DNA of 64,000 bases from Prochilodus magdalenae (Eukaryota; Chordata; Actinopteri; Characiformes; Prochilodontidae): NCBI GenBank assembly GCA_024036415.1, contig JAMWET010000765.1, positions 124,001 through 188,000 on the forward strand. Direction: 5' to 3'. Below the pieces are notes generated by a model. It was not told the origin of the DNA. It saw only the letters and a program-made list of their open reading frames with translations, and made no database searches. Of this stretch, positions 35,774 through 48,250 are shown piece by piece; the first letter of the stretch is position 1, and the number at the start of each line of letters is the position of its first letter. Position numbers and translations under genes: made by a program.

Positions 35774-36485
35774 ATGCCCTCATCATCAAAAGAAGGAAAC
35801 GGTCAACAGGAATGAAACCTGGTGGGTAGGTTTGAGATGATTCAAGTTTCACGCTTGGCCGTGCATGTGAGGTAAGAAAGGACCGACCTTATCGCTGTAC
35901 CTGACCGACCCAACAGCTACATTGCAGACATTCAGCGATTAGTGATGCCCTTCATGAGTCATCCTGTTAGTGCAGCACCACTGGCAGACGGCTGCACCAC
36001 GCAGGACTACATGCACACAGACCATTATGATGACTGTCCCTAACATCACGTCAACGTCACCAAAGACCTAAATGGTGTGACTCAGCATAGCAGCGTGTCA
36101 CAATCAGGGACGATTCCCACTGTTGTCTTGTCAATTATTCCGTGGTCAGCACAAAGATGTTTGTTGTCACAAGTCACATGTCCAGAAGGCCTGGTGTCAC
36201 TTCATCTCCACCCCTACCGCACCATCTGCAGGAACTGTGAGGATATTCAAGCTGCATGGGATGGATTATCACAGGACACCATTAGGAACCTCTACAACTC
36301 CATGCCGAAAGGTCTGGCATGTTGGGTTAGCAAACACGGCAGCCCGACTCCACACTGAGAGACAGACTTCTGTATGTGTAGCTCAATAAACATTGATCAT
36401 CTCAGTCTAAATGTACCATCAGTTATTGTTCCAGGTAACCTTTATTTTCCTTCCCAATGGCACTGCACAACTGTACAACTCCTTC
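35774..36485 (+). mobile_element. Tc1-delta copy G
   Basis: Left end CCTCATCATCAAAAGAAGG, then GGTGGGTAGGTTTGA; N-terminal transposase block at about 35880-36010; D1 block degraded at 36110-36160; C-terminal block at 36200-36350 (DIQAAWDGLSQDTIRNLYNS in one frame), again with the catalytic core missing. The right end near 36480 is eroded. No intact ORF. Confidence 0.8.
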
Positions 36486-36654
36486 ACTTTCGTATTTGCT
36501 GTGGCATAAAGCACTAGCAAGATATTCTCACCATATTCAGAGATAAAGATATCAAGTCCTCCAGAGATAAAGCTGATGTAAATTACTAAGTGCTTAGCTG
36601 GGTACACCTATTTTTACAGTCTTTGCTATCTAAATAAAACACTGGGGCATGACT

Positions 36655-37290
36655 TAAAGTTTGCTGATGAATATCTAGGCAAGGACTAGGACTTCCAGAA
36701 CAATGTGCTATGGACAGACGAGTCATACAAGTTGTTTGGGTACATTACCAGAAGGCACAATTGGCACAAAACCAAAGACAACATTTGATCAGAAGAACGT
36801 CATACCATCTATAAAACATAGGGGTGGAAAAGTTATGGTTTGGCTTGGTTTGTTGCCTCAGTGCCTGGCCAACTTATAATCGCAGAATCAACTACTACTT
36901 CTCTTTTATACAGAAAGAGCTGGAGGACAATGTAAGGCCTTCTGTATATATGCTGAGTCTGATGAAATGGACCTTTCAGAAGGATAATGATCCCAAACAT
37001 CCAAGTAAATCTACAAGGAAATGGCTGAAAAGCAAGATGGAGGGTTAGTCAAAGCCCCAGACTAAAACCCATTGGGAATTGGGGGTTGTTGGAAGATCTG
37101 AAATGGGAATGACAGCAAGAAACCCATCAACATTGCACAAGGGGAAAGGGCACAGAGCTTTCCTAGTAAATGTCAGATACTGGTGCAGTTATGGGAAGTT
37201 CTTCAGAACACGATGTCCAGCATATCATTCCAAGAACACACAGAACTTTATGGGATTAAAATGTGTGAAGCAGAATGCATATAAATAAAG
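36655..37290 (+). pseudogene. Tc1-like transposase relic (family 4) with D1 and D2
   Basis: Plus-strand readings show VLWTDESYKLFG (first catalytic D) at about 36705-36745, then, after shifts, ERHTIYKT and SYGLAWFVASVPGQL equivalents of the VMVWG region. FQKDNDPKHPSKSTRKWLK at about 36975-37035 carries the second D. The E block near 37050-37080 is broken (SKPQTKTHWEL). The C-terminal piece continues to ORF 37079-37288. Members are about 340 residues; the HTH part is missing. At least three frame changes make it inactive. A fragment with the E region of a similar element is at 40.05 kb. Confidence 0.87.
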
Positions 37291-37732
37291 TTCATTATTA
37301 ACACAACTGATTTCTTTCAGTTCACTTATATTGATAAGAATAAGGTTACCAATGATACACACATTGTTCATGTGCAGTCAACTCAAACTTTAGCTGATTG
37401 GTGCGCTCAAGTACATTCAGGCAGATAGTAAGTACATGGTACTTGCAACTCAAAAGTATTTTAAGCAGATTACTTAAGATAAAAGATATGCAGCATTACG
37501 TCATACCTCATTACGGCATCATTAGTTTACTGACTTACCAACGTTTGAAAATGCAAGCTGTGTGGAATTCACATTCCTAAAAAACAAATAAAGAAAATAA
37601 AAATAATGTTTATTTATAGAGCACATGGCAGATCAAAGTGCTTTAACAGACTTTTGGGGATAATAATATTAAATAAACATATAAATATATATAGTAAAGT
37701 GTATAGCATATAGTATATATAAGTATATACAC
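37291..37732. other. No gene recognised
   Basis: AT-rich, nothing identified; possible 3' end of the preceding transposon. Confidence 0.5.
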
Positions 37733-37778
37733 AAACACACACACACATATACACACACACACACGCACACACACACAT
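37733..37778. repeat. (CA)n microsatellite
   Basis: CA run with short TA and CG interruptions. Confidence 0.93.
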
Positions 37779-39260
37779 AAATGGCATGTTAAATAGGTTC
37801 TGCCCTTCATATTTAATCAACTTTTAATGATGAAACAAAGAATTTCCATACAAAATTCACATGCATTAGAGTTAAGAATGTTCCTTCTCCCATACAGCTC
37901 CCATTTTGGAGATGTGGAGGTTTAACCGCAATGATACGCATGACTGCTGGTGTTGTATAGGACAAATTTACACTACGTCGCAGTACCAAGGAGCTTACTT
38001 CCGGGTGGATAACACAGGCAGAGCTGTACTCATACAACAGGATTTAGTACTAATCCAGAGAGTTATTTAACCAGGATACTGGAAATAAATCTTCCCAGAT
38101 CAATAACTTCACAAATTCGTTATTTTACACCAGACACACCTGTACCTGCAGTTCAATGTAGAAATATTCACTATATAAAGATGTGTATCCACATACACAC
38201 TGCAGAAACAAGAACCCAAACAGGAACCAACTGAACTCACGCTTCTAACATTAGTTTATTTTCTACCTGCTCGAGAGACTGAACCATTCACCAGAAGCAT
38301 TCGTTCTGTGGTCACTAGCATAATCGCTAATAACGTTAGCTTCTCCTAGCTGGACTCCTGATGTAGTAATGCCCTTTACAGAGTATTAACTCTAAACATC
38401 TGGATCAGCACATCATCATACCGTCCAAGTTTACACTCTGGAGCTCTCATGGGGAAATGATAGTGCTGGTGGAACTTCATCTTCATCTTCATCTGGAGGG
38501 TAAAGGATTCATTAAACTGGGATTAGCTTCAGCTGCTAATGCTAAAGTAATATTACTGTTATTGACAATATTTTATCTGTTTTGATTGGATTTATTGTAA
38601 ACTGTGGTATAAATTGAGCTACATCTGCACCCAGAAGTATCTCGAAGCCTGTTCGTTTACAGACATATGAATTAAAGGATGCGTGTTTGTGCAGTAAGTA
38701 AACAGAGTGTGAAGTAGTCCTAAAACAGGGCCAACTCCTACACCTCCTTCTCATGTTGTCGATGGAGGGGGTCTGAAACGGAACGTTCTATTCACACCCT
38801 CGACACTCTCACTTCCTGACCTCTAGTGCAGAGGAAGCCGACCACATGGCTGGGCACCGCTGGCAAATTCTGACTCTGATCTGTGAGCAGATGGTCGGAG
38901 GAACTGAGAGGTGCTTCTGAAGTGAACAAGAGAAAAGAGGAATTGGATCAAAACGGGGAAACGGGGAGATGGAATTGGAGTTCCTCAGTAAAAAAGAGGA
39001 AGGGGAAGAAAGATCTTCTCTTAGGTGCCTTATATCATTGCTGTTACTGGAAGTCTCCAGAAAGATCCCTAGTAAAAGAGGCTACAGCTGTTGGATGAAG
39101 CTGGTTTGAGAGCTTTTGACTTGTGGAGGAGCAAATTGCTCCCTGTACTGCGCTCCACTAACAGAGTAACTGAATTATCAAACTGGTGCCATACTGCATT
39201 TTCACCAACATGAAATCTTTAGCATTTCTGCTAAAGATAAGCTAACCTAAGCAAACAAGC
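37779..39260. other. No gene recognised
   Basis: About 1.5 kb of single-copy-looking DNA; ORFs below 80 codons. Confidence 0.5.
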
Positions 39261-39928
39261 ATACCCTTATGAAACGCTAATATATGGCAACGTATTGGGA
39301 AATATAGTGCAATATATTAAATAATACAATGTCATATACGGGAAACAAGTGCATATATTATGCATATATTTATATAGTGATAAATATATTACAATATATT
39401 GTATAATACATAAGGAATTGCTGCTTTTCATATATTGTATGTATGGTAGTATAATAAATATTTACTTATATATTGTAATATATTTTATATGTAATAGACA
39501 TCATATGTATTTCTCCATATGTTTTTGAATGTATGATAATATATATAGTTTTATATATGTGAGAATACATACACACTGTATATTGCCACATGCATGTATG
39601 AAAATATCCTCACATATATAAAACTATATATATTATCATATATGCAAACACATATGGAGAAATACATATGATGTCTATTACATATAAAATGAAATATATT
39701 ACAATATATAATACAATATATAAGTAAATATATATTACACTACCATACATACAATATATGAAAAGTGGCAATTCCTTATGTATTATACAATATATTGTAA
39801 TATATTTATCACTATATAAATATATGCAAAATATATGCACTTGTTTCCCATATATGACATTATATTATTTAATATATTGCACTATATTTTCCAATACATT
39901 GCCATATATTATCGTTTCATAAGGGTAT
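39261..39928. mobile_element. Foldback element: 668-bp AT-rich palindrome
   Basis: The outer ends ATACCCTTATGAAACG (39261) and CGTTTCATAAGGGTAT (39913-39928) are perfect reverse complements. The arms match along almost their whole length (for example GGCAACGTATTGGGAAATAT against ATATTTTCCAATACATTGCC), down to GTGAG at 39559-39563 and CTCAC at 39609-39613. The loop is about 45 bp. The arms differ in length by about 17 bp. The outer TA|CCCTTATG is compatible with TA insertion. There is no ORF of note; a foldback MITE is the simplest reading. Confidence 0.93.
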
Positions 39929-40048
39929 TTAGTACATCAATTCTATTAGCACATGTTTTGGTTTGTAATGTTATTTCTATTAACATTATAATTCAGTACA
40001 GTAACTTTGCTTTATGTCTGCTTGAGAAAAAAAATAAATTATTAGTTC

Positions 40049-40310
40049 TCTTTCATACCAGAGGCAGCTTGAGGAGAATGTGAGGTCTTCTGTAAAAACA
40101 TAGCACAAAGGGAAAGGCAAGAAATGGAAGGACATGGGATGGCCTAGCCCAAGTCCAGACTGAATCCCATTGGAAATGCAGTTGGGAGATCTGAAATCTC
40201 TTTAACGTTGGACAACTGAAAGAATGCTGAAATGGGAAATCAGTACATATTGGGAAAGTAGTAGGCAGTTTAGGAAATGCTCACATAACCGGGAGGGGCG
40301 TTACTTTTCT
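40049..40310 (+). pseudogene. Tc1-like transposase fragment (E-block)
   Basis: Plus-strand reading includes a GECEVFC remnant, then WKDMGWPSPSPD and IPLEMQLGDLKSL, the degraded block around the catalytic E (SPDLNPIEMLWRDLK type). No HTH or D1 is seen. Most like family 4 at 36.7 kb. Confidence 0.7.
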
Positions 40311-40319
40311 AACAGTCAA

Positions 40320-40400
40320 AAATTACACCTTTTTATTTTTTGTAAAATATAATAATAAAAAATTAAATAAAAAATAATAAAAATAAATATAAAAAAGGAG
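40320..40400. repeat. A-rich low-complexity tract
   Basis: AATAATAAAAAATTAAAT-type sequence, no unit length. Confidence 0.85.
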
Positions 40401-41483
40401 TGAAATGTTACTGAAAATTACTTATTGCTTCATGTGCATACAGTTTAGTAAATAGTTACATTGTTTCTGTCTCTTTGTCTTTGCACTATTACCGACCTAT
40501 CTGTTTTATCACATATCACATATTTTATCACAGATCATATTTCGCTATACTGCACAACCTTGTATTGGTGTAATAATCGGGGCACTAAAGTTGAATAGAA
40601 CTGAATTGAATTTGCAGATTTAAAAATTGGGGAAACTTGGGGAGGCAGTTCGTTGGCTGGCTATATACACACACACACACTTTTCTTCTGTTATTCAGAT
40701 GAAGGATTATCACTGCGGCAGTACTTTTACTTGCTATGCGTTTTCAGTACAGTGTCCAGCCTTGGTTATAACTGACCAGCTTTCAGAAGGAAAGTCACAA
40801 AGACTAAATTGGAGTTTGACGTGCATTAGTGGCTGCGCTCCCAGAGCGCTTATGTATGTGTGTGCATGAAGATGGCCATCTGGGCCCATAAAAAAAATTA
40901 TAATAAAAAAGAAGCACTGGCAGCATAAGAGCTATTGAGCCCGAGTGTACAGTCACTGACAAATCTGACTAACTGTGGTCATAATCGCGTGCTACATAAG
41001 AAGTGGCGGTTCAGTTCCAAACAATGCGGGATATGATTCATCCTACTCATAAAATATTCAGCCATGTGTGTCAACCTGCACCGCACCACCACCTCCTCCC
41101 AAAAAATACCCTGTTATTAACCTCCTGTAACTGCACAGTATACAGCTCTACCTCGAGAACCATGCACTGTGCTGAGGAATGCAGACGTGCTCACAAAGCA
41201 CTCATTCCCCCGATGATTCATGCAGCTTTAATAATTCACGCATTAATACACTCAGAAACAGGAAGAACAGGCAACAGGAAGGGGAAAAGCCATTTTGCTG
41301 TGTTTGTCATGTTAGCTCTCCGGACCCCATACTGACTACTCGATGAATAATCCGGTCACATGTGAAGTCTTGATGACTTGCTTCAGAGAACCCGGGCCAA
41401 TAGAAGTAATGATTAAACTCATTGGTGCAGCTCACAGGGTTTATAATTCAAACCCTATGCATTTTAATGCTCTTGTTACTTAA
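40401..41483. other. No gene recognised
   Basis: Short (AC)7 at about 40668. ORF 41003-41335 (110 codons) lacks a recognisable domain. Confidence 0.5.
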
Positions 41484-41690
41484 CCGTACACTTCCACACA
41501 TCTGCAGATTCAGCTACTTCCTCACACTATGGTCTTTGGCATGCCCAAATACAGTCACTCCTTTTAGCCAATCAGTAACATCTGCTTTGGAGCGTTTTGC
41601 ACACCTGGAACGAGACATTCACTGCACTGTAGCACCTCTTCCCAATCTATGAATCCTGTTACTCACACCCTGTAGGGATTTATAGCCCCA
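41484..41690 (-). mobile_element. Fragment of the 56.2 kb HTH-like repeat
   Basis: CTGCAGATTCAGCTACTTCC, GGTCTTTGGCATGCCC and CACTCCTTTTAGCCAATCAG match 20.05-20.15 kb directly and 56.28-56.40 kb in inverse; the downstream part to 41690 matches 56.16-56.28 kb. Confidence 0.72.
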
Positions 41691-41831
41691 TCATCCTCTT
41701 GCAGCGCCATCTGCAGGAGCCTGAAGTTACTACCACCTTACTTAACACACAAGGTGACAAATATTTTGTCATATATTTCACATGTTTGTATATATAATAA
41801 CTTTGGGTGCAGTGTTATATATATATATGTA

Positions 41832-42929
<1,098 letters not shown>

Positions 42930-43690
42930 AACAACATTCTGAGAAGGGTTTACACTAGCTGTTGGATCATTGCTGTGGGGATGTGATTGCATTCAGCCAT
43001 GGTCAGATCAGGCACTGATGTTGGAGGAATAGTTCTGGGTCACAAATGCCCCCCCCAGTTCCCCCAAAATGTCCTGGATGGAACTCCATCACTCCAGAGA
43101 ACACAATTCCACTGATCTAGAGGTTGTAGGCTTCACACCATGAAGCTTGACAGTGGACAAGGTGACCTTAGGCATATGAATGAGAATCCCATTCTACTTT
43201 TAATGCTTATATCAGCTGACACAAATTGAAGGGGTGTTACTTCAGGTGAGGGTTTGGGAATGCCTACACCCGTACAAGCTGTGAGGTGTTATCTTGTGAG
43301 TGAAGTTGAACACTGGTCAGCCTGCTCAGAACAAAGACACAGAATCAGAGATTGAACGATGCATGATGATGTGAGCCAGACGAATGTGACATTCGATTCC
43401 CGAAGTTGTGTGAGCTTTTCCAGAAGGTCCAAGTTGTCCAGTACTGAAGCATTCTGGAGAGTTCTGATGTATGGTTCACCCAGCATGAGCCCAATCGAGT
43501 CATCCCGCTATAATGCCTCGCTCAAACACGGATAGTTCACGTCTCCATGCAATGAGCTCGCTGGCCAGTGTTTAACCTCACTCACAACATAACATCTCAC
43601 AGCTTATACAGGTGTGGGTGTTTCCAAGCCGTCCCCCTTCTAGGTAACACTCCTTCTTAATCAGCTTACAGATTGATATCACATGACTTC
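42930..43690. mobile_element. Tc1-type MITE joined to a Tc1 C-terminal relic
   Basis: 42930-43260 has ATCATTGCTGTGGGGATGTG, ATTGCATTCAGCC and CTCCATCACTCCAGAGAACA, familiar from a common fish non-autonomous Tc1-type repeat whose end also appears at 59.7-59.9 kb. From about 43430, AGCATTCTGGAGAGTTCTGA, CCCAGCATGAGCCCAATCGA and CAGCTTATACAGGTGTGGGT match the 3' part of the Tc1 relic at 52.6-52.85 kb in the same orientation. Boundaries between the two are not resolved. Confidence 0.65.
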
Positions 43691-44070
43691 TGGTGCATCA
43701 TTGTATACATCTGTTCAGTAAGGGTTAAAAGATTGAACAGAATAGCCAGAAATGCATGCTGATGTGTCTGTAAGGCATTTGGCAGCCACAGTCTTCCTTA
43801 TGAACTGACCTGAGCTGAGACGTGTCCTGATTGGCTTGTGAAGACACTCCTGGGTCACTCCTTTAGTGCGGTAGGGAGGGCTGACCTGCTTCTGCTGTGT
43901 AAAGAGTGCATTCACAGCCTGGAGAAACACACACACACACGCACGTACACACACACAGTCAAAACAATACAGAGATATGTTATCTCCGAAACGTCCTTTC
44001 ATTTAACACTCTCATATGTGAAGGGCACAGTAGGGTTGATTTAGGAGGTGTAGTCACTGCCACATAGCTA
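43691..44070. other. No gene recognised; short (AC)n
   Basis: CACACA run at 43928-43960; nothing else identified. Confidence 0.5.
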
Positions 44071-44075
44071 TAAAA

Positions 44076-44113
<38 letters not shown>

Positions 44114-44759
44114 CAGAGAGAGAGAGAGTGAGTGAGTGAGAGGGAGAAAGAGAGAGAGAGGGGAAAAGAGCGAGAGAGAGAGAGAGAAAAGTGAGAGTGA
44201 GAGAAAGAAAAAGAGAGAAAGGGAGAAAGGGAGAGTGAGTGAGAGAAAAAAGTGAGAAAGAGAGAGTGAGTGGGAGAGAGAAAGTGAGAAAGAGAGAGTG
44301 AGTGAGAGAGAGAAAGTTAGAAAGAGAGAGTGAGCGAGAGAGAGAAAGTGAGAAAGAGAGAGTGAGTGAGAGAGAGAAAGTGAGAGAGAGTGTGTGTGAA
44401 AGAGAGAGAGAGTGAGAAAGGGAGTGAGTGAGAGAGAGAAAGTGAGAAAGAGAGAGTGAGCGAGAGAGAGAGAGAGAGTGAGAAAGAGAGTGAGCGAGAG
44501 AGAGAAAGTGAGAAAGAGAGAGTGAGCGAGAGAGAGAAAGTGAGAAAGAGAGAGTGAGCGAGAGAGAGAAATTGAGAGAGAAAGAGAGAGTGAGTGAGAA
44601 AGGGAGAGTGAGTGAGAGAGAGGAAGTGAGAGAGGGAGAGTAAGTGAGAGAGAGAGAGAGAAAGTGAGAGAGAGAAAGTGAGAAAGAGAAAGTGAGTGAG
44701 AGAGAGAATGTGAGAAAGAGAGAGTGAGTGAGAGAGAGAGAGAGAGTGAGCGAGAGAGA
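44071..44759 (+). repeat. Polypurine GAGA/GTGA simple repeat
   Basis: About 690 bp of GAGA, GAAA and GTGA units with a blurred 40-60 bp super-repeat (GAAAGTGAGAAAGAGAGAGT). Almost pure purine on the plus strand apart from the T of GTGA. The SLSLSHFLSL ORF on the minus strand is an artefact. Confidence 0.97.
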
Positions 44760-44957
44760 CCTAAAATTGCCATTATAAAGATGTGGAGGAGATGGAGGTA
44801 ATAAAGGTGCTGCTTCTACTCAGAAAGGGTCTGCAGTGATGTGTCCCGTGCTATTACTGATTGCTTGTCATCTTCATTCAGCACTTCGAGAGCCTTTCAG
44901 CTCCGCAGTCGACAGAGGAAGAGCAAACGAGCCCCTTATTTCAAGAACCGTTTCATA

Positions 44958-44988
<31 letters not shown>

Positions 44989-45227
44989 CAGTCACATCAT
45001 GGCTTCCTGTTGCTGCAGTGAGATAAATAACATCTGTTAGTGCAGGTTTCTGACACTGCTGAATATTCATGGAAATGACATCAAAGACACATCTGAAATG
45101 TGCAACAGCAGAACACATGGCGGAGTTAAGAAACTGTTCTGCTTCATCTGAAAACAGACATGAATGAATAAAGAGATTTTCTGTTGGCAGGTCGAGCATA
45201 AACATACACTTACCCCCCCCCCTTATA
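44760..45227. other. No gene recognised; (GT)n at 44962-44989
   Basis: Apart from a 28-bp GT run and a C run near 45213, nothing identified. Confidence 0.5.
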
Positions 45228-45400
45228 CTTAAGGGCCATTTCATTAGGTACACCTAGGTATCTCCACTCACTGCCCATGTTATCAGCTCTACTGTCCATA
45301 TAGGACACTCAGTAGTTGTACAGTTCCAGACTGTAGTCCATCTGTATACTGTATTACCGTGTTCTTCAATGGTCAGGACATTTAAAATATTAAATTCATT
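45228..45400 (-). mobile_element. Teleost interspersed repeat T4, copy 3 (inverted)
   Basis: CATTTCATTAGGTACACCTA, CACTGCCCATGTTATCAGCT, TGTAGTCCATCTGTAT and TGTTCTTCAATGGTCAGGAC are the reverse complement of the 3' part of the copies at 27.2 and 61.7 kb. Confidence 0.75.
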
Positions 45401-45424
45401 ATAATTTCTGTTGTTCAGTTCCTT

Positions 45425-45500
45425 TAAGACATTCATGCTTGGCTACGCTGAAAATGAGGGTTCCCCTCAATGTACCTCCAGGTGAAAATAACGGCTGACT
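45425..45500 (+). mobile_element. Retroposon 3' end (GCTGAAAATGAGGG core)
   Basis: GGCTACGCTGAAAATGAGGG, then GTACCTCCAGGTGAAAATAA and GGCTGACTGATTG. Shared with 14.3 and 58.8 kb; short tail. Confidence 0.6.
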
Positions 45501-46022
45501 GATTGCTATGTTCAGTTCAGATCCAGCAGATACGGGAGGTTGGAAAGAGGTATCGTGAAAAGTCAATTATTAGTGAGAACCGTATGATATGGTCCATTGT
45601 AGGGAATACAGGTGTGTGCTTTCACCATTTGCACTGAGAAATAGGTCACATTCATTTTTCATCTGCTTTTAAAGTTGCATAAGCCTAAAGCTCTGTCACC
45701 CACAGCCTGACAGTGTTTCAGTAACATCCTCCGGTACTCGTACTCGTGGGCGCACACACGCCCATCCCATCTCTTCAGAGGATTATTCATCCAGCCATTT
45801 AGCCTTAGAAGAGCTTTATAATCTACCACAGCCATGTCTATGGCACTGTGCCTTTAGGCCACAAGCTCCAAACATACATCACTCAAGCTAATTTCTATTT
45901 GTGAGTGTCTCTATGGAGACGAGGCATGAAATATAGAACTGCGGACACCTGTGGAACCTTGTGGGACCCTGGCCAACACTTCTATATCACTTTACTGGAC
46001 ATCCCATTCCAAAACATTTATT
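45501..46022. other. No gene recognised
   Basis: Nothing identified. Confidence 0.5.
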
Positions 46023-46124
46023 CATTCATTCATCACCTAAACCACTTATCCAGCTGGGTTACTGGGGGTGGGGGGGGGCAGGAGTCTATCCAAGCACTCC
46101 ATCACAGGGCAACCCCCTGGTTGA
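46023..46124 (+). mobile_element. Teleost retroelement fragment (ATTCATTCATC type)
   Basis: ATTCATTCATTCATCACC, CCACTTATCCAGCTGGGTTA, a G run, CAGGAGTCTATCCAAG and CCATCACAGGGCAACCC fit the same kind of fish retroelement as 10.5 kb, degenerate. Confidence 0.6.
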
Positions 46125-46761
46125 CAGGTTGTACCTGACTGACCCAACAGCCACAATTGCAGACAATCAGCGAGCAGTAATGCCCTCTATGAGCCACCCT
46201 GTTAGTGCAGCACCATTGAAAGACGGCTGCACCCCACAGGACTACATGCACGGAAACTGTTAACTGAGAACTGTCCTTAACACCACGTCAACATCACCAA
46301 AGACTGCAATGGCATTGTGGAGTGCCTAAGAATGGCAGCGGGTGATCTTTAGTGATGATTCCCGCTTATGCCTTGGTGGAGACGACCAACGAATCCATGT
46401 GTGGAGCCACTGTGGTCATCGCCAAGATGAGCGGTTTGTTGTCACACATCCAGAAGGCCTGGTGTCACTCCATCTCCACCCCTACCGCACCATCTGCAGG
46501 AACTGTGTGAGAATATTCAAGTTGCATGGGATGGATTATCACAGGACACCATTAGGAACCTCTACACCTCCATGAGACGTCTGGAATGTTGGGTTAGCAA
46601 ACACGGCGGCCACTAGAGAGACACTACCTCTGTATGTGTAGCTCAGTAAATATCGTCCATATCAGTCTAAATGTATCAGCAATTATTGTTCCTGGTCACC
46701 TTTATCTTCCTTCTCAACAGCACTGCAATCCCACACAGGTGTTCTTTTGATGGTAAGTGTA
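46125..46761 (+). mobile_element. Tc1-delta copy H
   Basis: Runs from the N-terminal transposase block (GACCCAACAGCCACAATTGC) to the right terminus GTTCTTTTGATGGTAAGTGT plus A at 46761. The 77-codon ORF 46342-46575 opens in the D1 block (MIFSDDSRLCLGGDDQRIHV) but a short deletion relative to copy F, near 46440, shifts it out of the C-terminal frame. The second D and E are missing as in other copies. The left terminus is absent. Confidence 0.82.
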
Positions 46762-47574
46762 TTTTAAACCTTATTACAAAATAGTTCTGTATTGTATGAT
46801 ATGTGGCCAGTTAAACCCCAGCATGTGGCGAAGACGGTCTCTCATGATATGTGTGCTGTGACACTTTTGGCAAACCCTGCAGCCTCAGCTGCGCTTTATA
46901 GAGCTTTTGGGTGCAGTGGGTAATTAAAGTGTGGCAATTACAGTGCGTAGGTGACAAGTGGAACTTGGATGGGATATTTAAACCCAGCCCTGTTTAATAA
47001 GATTATCAATGTAAAAGTTTTATTAAGTCTTTAAACGGTGCCTGTAAAAAGTCTTCCACTTGGCTTCAGGAAGCTAATGGTAAAAGCAGCAGACGCTGGG
47101 GTGATACTGTTAGAGGCTTTTACTGGGCAGTCGATACTGTATGTCTGCACTGAAGGTAAAGTACATTAATGGGGAAGAAGAAGATAATAAAATACATTGC
47201 ATTCTGCACATAAACAAAGCCATTTAGAGAAGAGAGAACGGCCTGTGTTACCGGACTTGAGTCCTGGACTTTCTATGCAGTATGAAGAGCCAGGCATTTT
47301 CCTTCCCTATCATTGTGGGAAAAAGCATTACGGAGGGGGAGCATGTGTCCTTAATGACAGGCAGAGCTGGTATTGATATTATGATGTCATCAGTAATTAA
47401 ATGATTAATTAATTAATTAATAATTAATTATTAAAAATATTAAATATTAATTATTATTATTAATACTCAGAAACTGCTATCAGTATAGGTACTATACTTT
47501 GATCAGGCTACTGGAAAAAAAATGAATTGTATCAGATATCAACAAGGATGTCAGCTAACTAGAAAAGAGCAGTT
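46762..47574. other. No gene recognised
   Basis: AT-rich (ATTA)n-like tract at about 47400-47460; otherwise unassigned. Confidence 0.5.
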
Positions 47575-47800
47575 ACTCAACAAAGCGAGTTCAGCTAGCA
47601 TGTTTCTAAAAATGAATGGGAGTCTATGGGAGGAACGAGGGATAAATAAATGAGCCACGAGTGTGGGTCAGTATGGCTGTGGATTAGAGTTTGGGGATCT
47701 GACCTGAGTGGGTACATGCAGTTTGGTGGTTGTACGTTCAAGGAGGGTTTGGATGGTGGTGAAAATGAATGGGAGCCTATGGGAGGAACAAGTGCACAGA
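47575..47800 (-). repeat. Dispersed repeat, inverse of 29.4-29.7 kb
   Basis: CTAAAAATGAATGGGAGTCT, TGGATTAGAGTTTGGGGATC and GAGGGATAAATAAATGAG are the reverse of the 29.4 kb repeat. A second AAAATGAATGGGAGCCTATG at about 47762 shows a local partial duplication. Confidence 0.72.
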
Positions 47801-48014
47801 ACAGTTGAGGGCCAAGATTGAATTCGTGTTCGGGGTTCTGCCCTGAGATGCCTGGTGTCTGATGGCCAAGCAGAAGTACAGTAGATGGGAATGTGCTTTT
47901 CCAACTCATTATATATTGGGAAAACATTCCACAAAATTCCAAACATTTTGGAATCGGAATTGTGTTGACATCTCAAAACCTGCGGGACAAGTTACCAGAC
48001 AAAAAAATGTGTAC

Positions 48015-48250
48015 TAAGAAGAAGAAGAAAAAGGAGAAGAAGGAAAAGGAGGATGATGAGGAGGAGGAGGAGGAGAAGAGGGAGAAAGGGTGCAGAAAAA
48101 GAAGGAGGAGGATGAAGAGAAAAGAAGAAAAAGTAGAAGAAGAAGAGGAAGAAAAATGAGAAGGAAAAGAAGAAGAAGGAGGAGGAGGAGAAGAACAAAG
48201 AGAAGTGGATGGAGAAGAAGAAGGAAAAGAGAGAAGGAGAAGAACTAAAA
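48015..48250 (+). repeat. Polypurine (GAA)n/(GGA)n tract
   Basis: About 235 bp of nearly pure purine, GAAGAAGGAGGA units. The KKKKEEEE and SSSFFF ORFs are artefacts. Confidence 0.96.

Noticed and set aside
44054..44773. 239-codon minus-strand ORF rich in SLSLSHFLSL
   Set aside because: Translation of the GAGA/GTGA simple repeat, not a gene.
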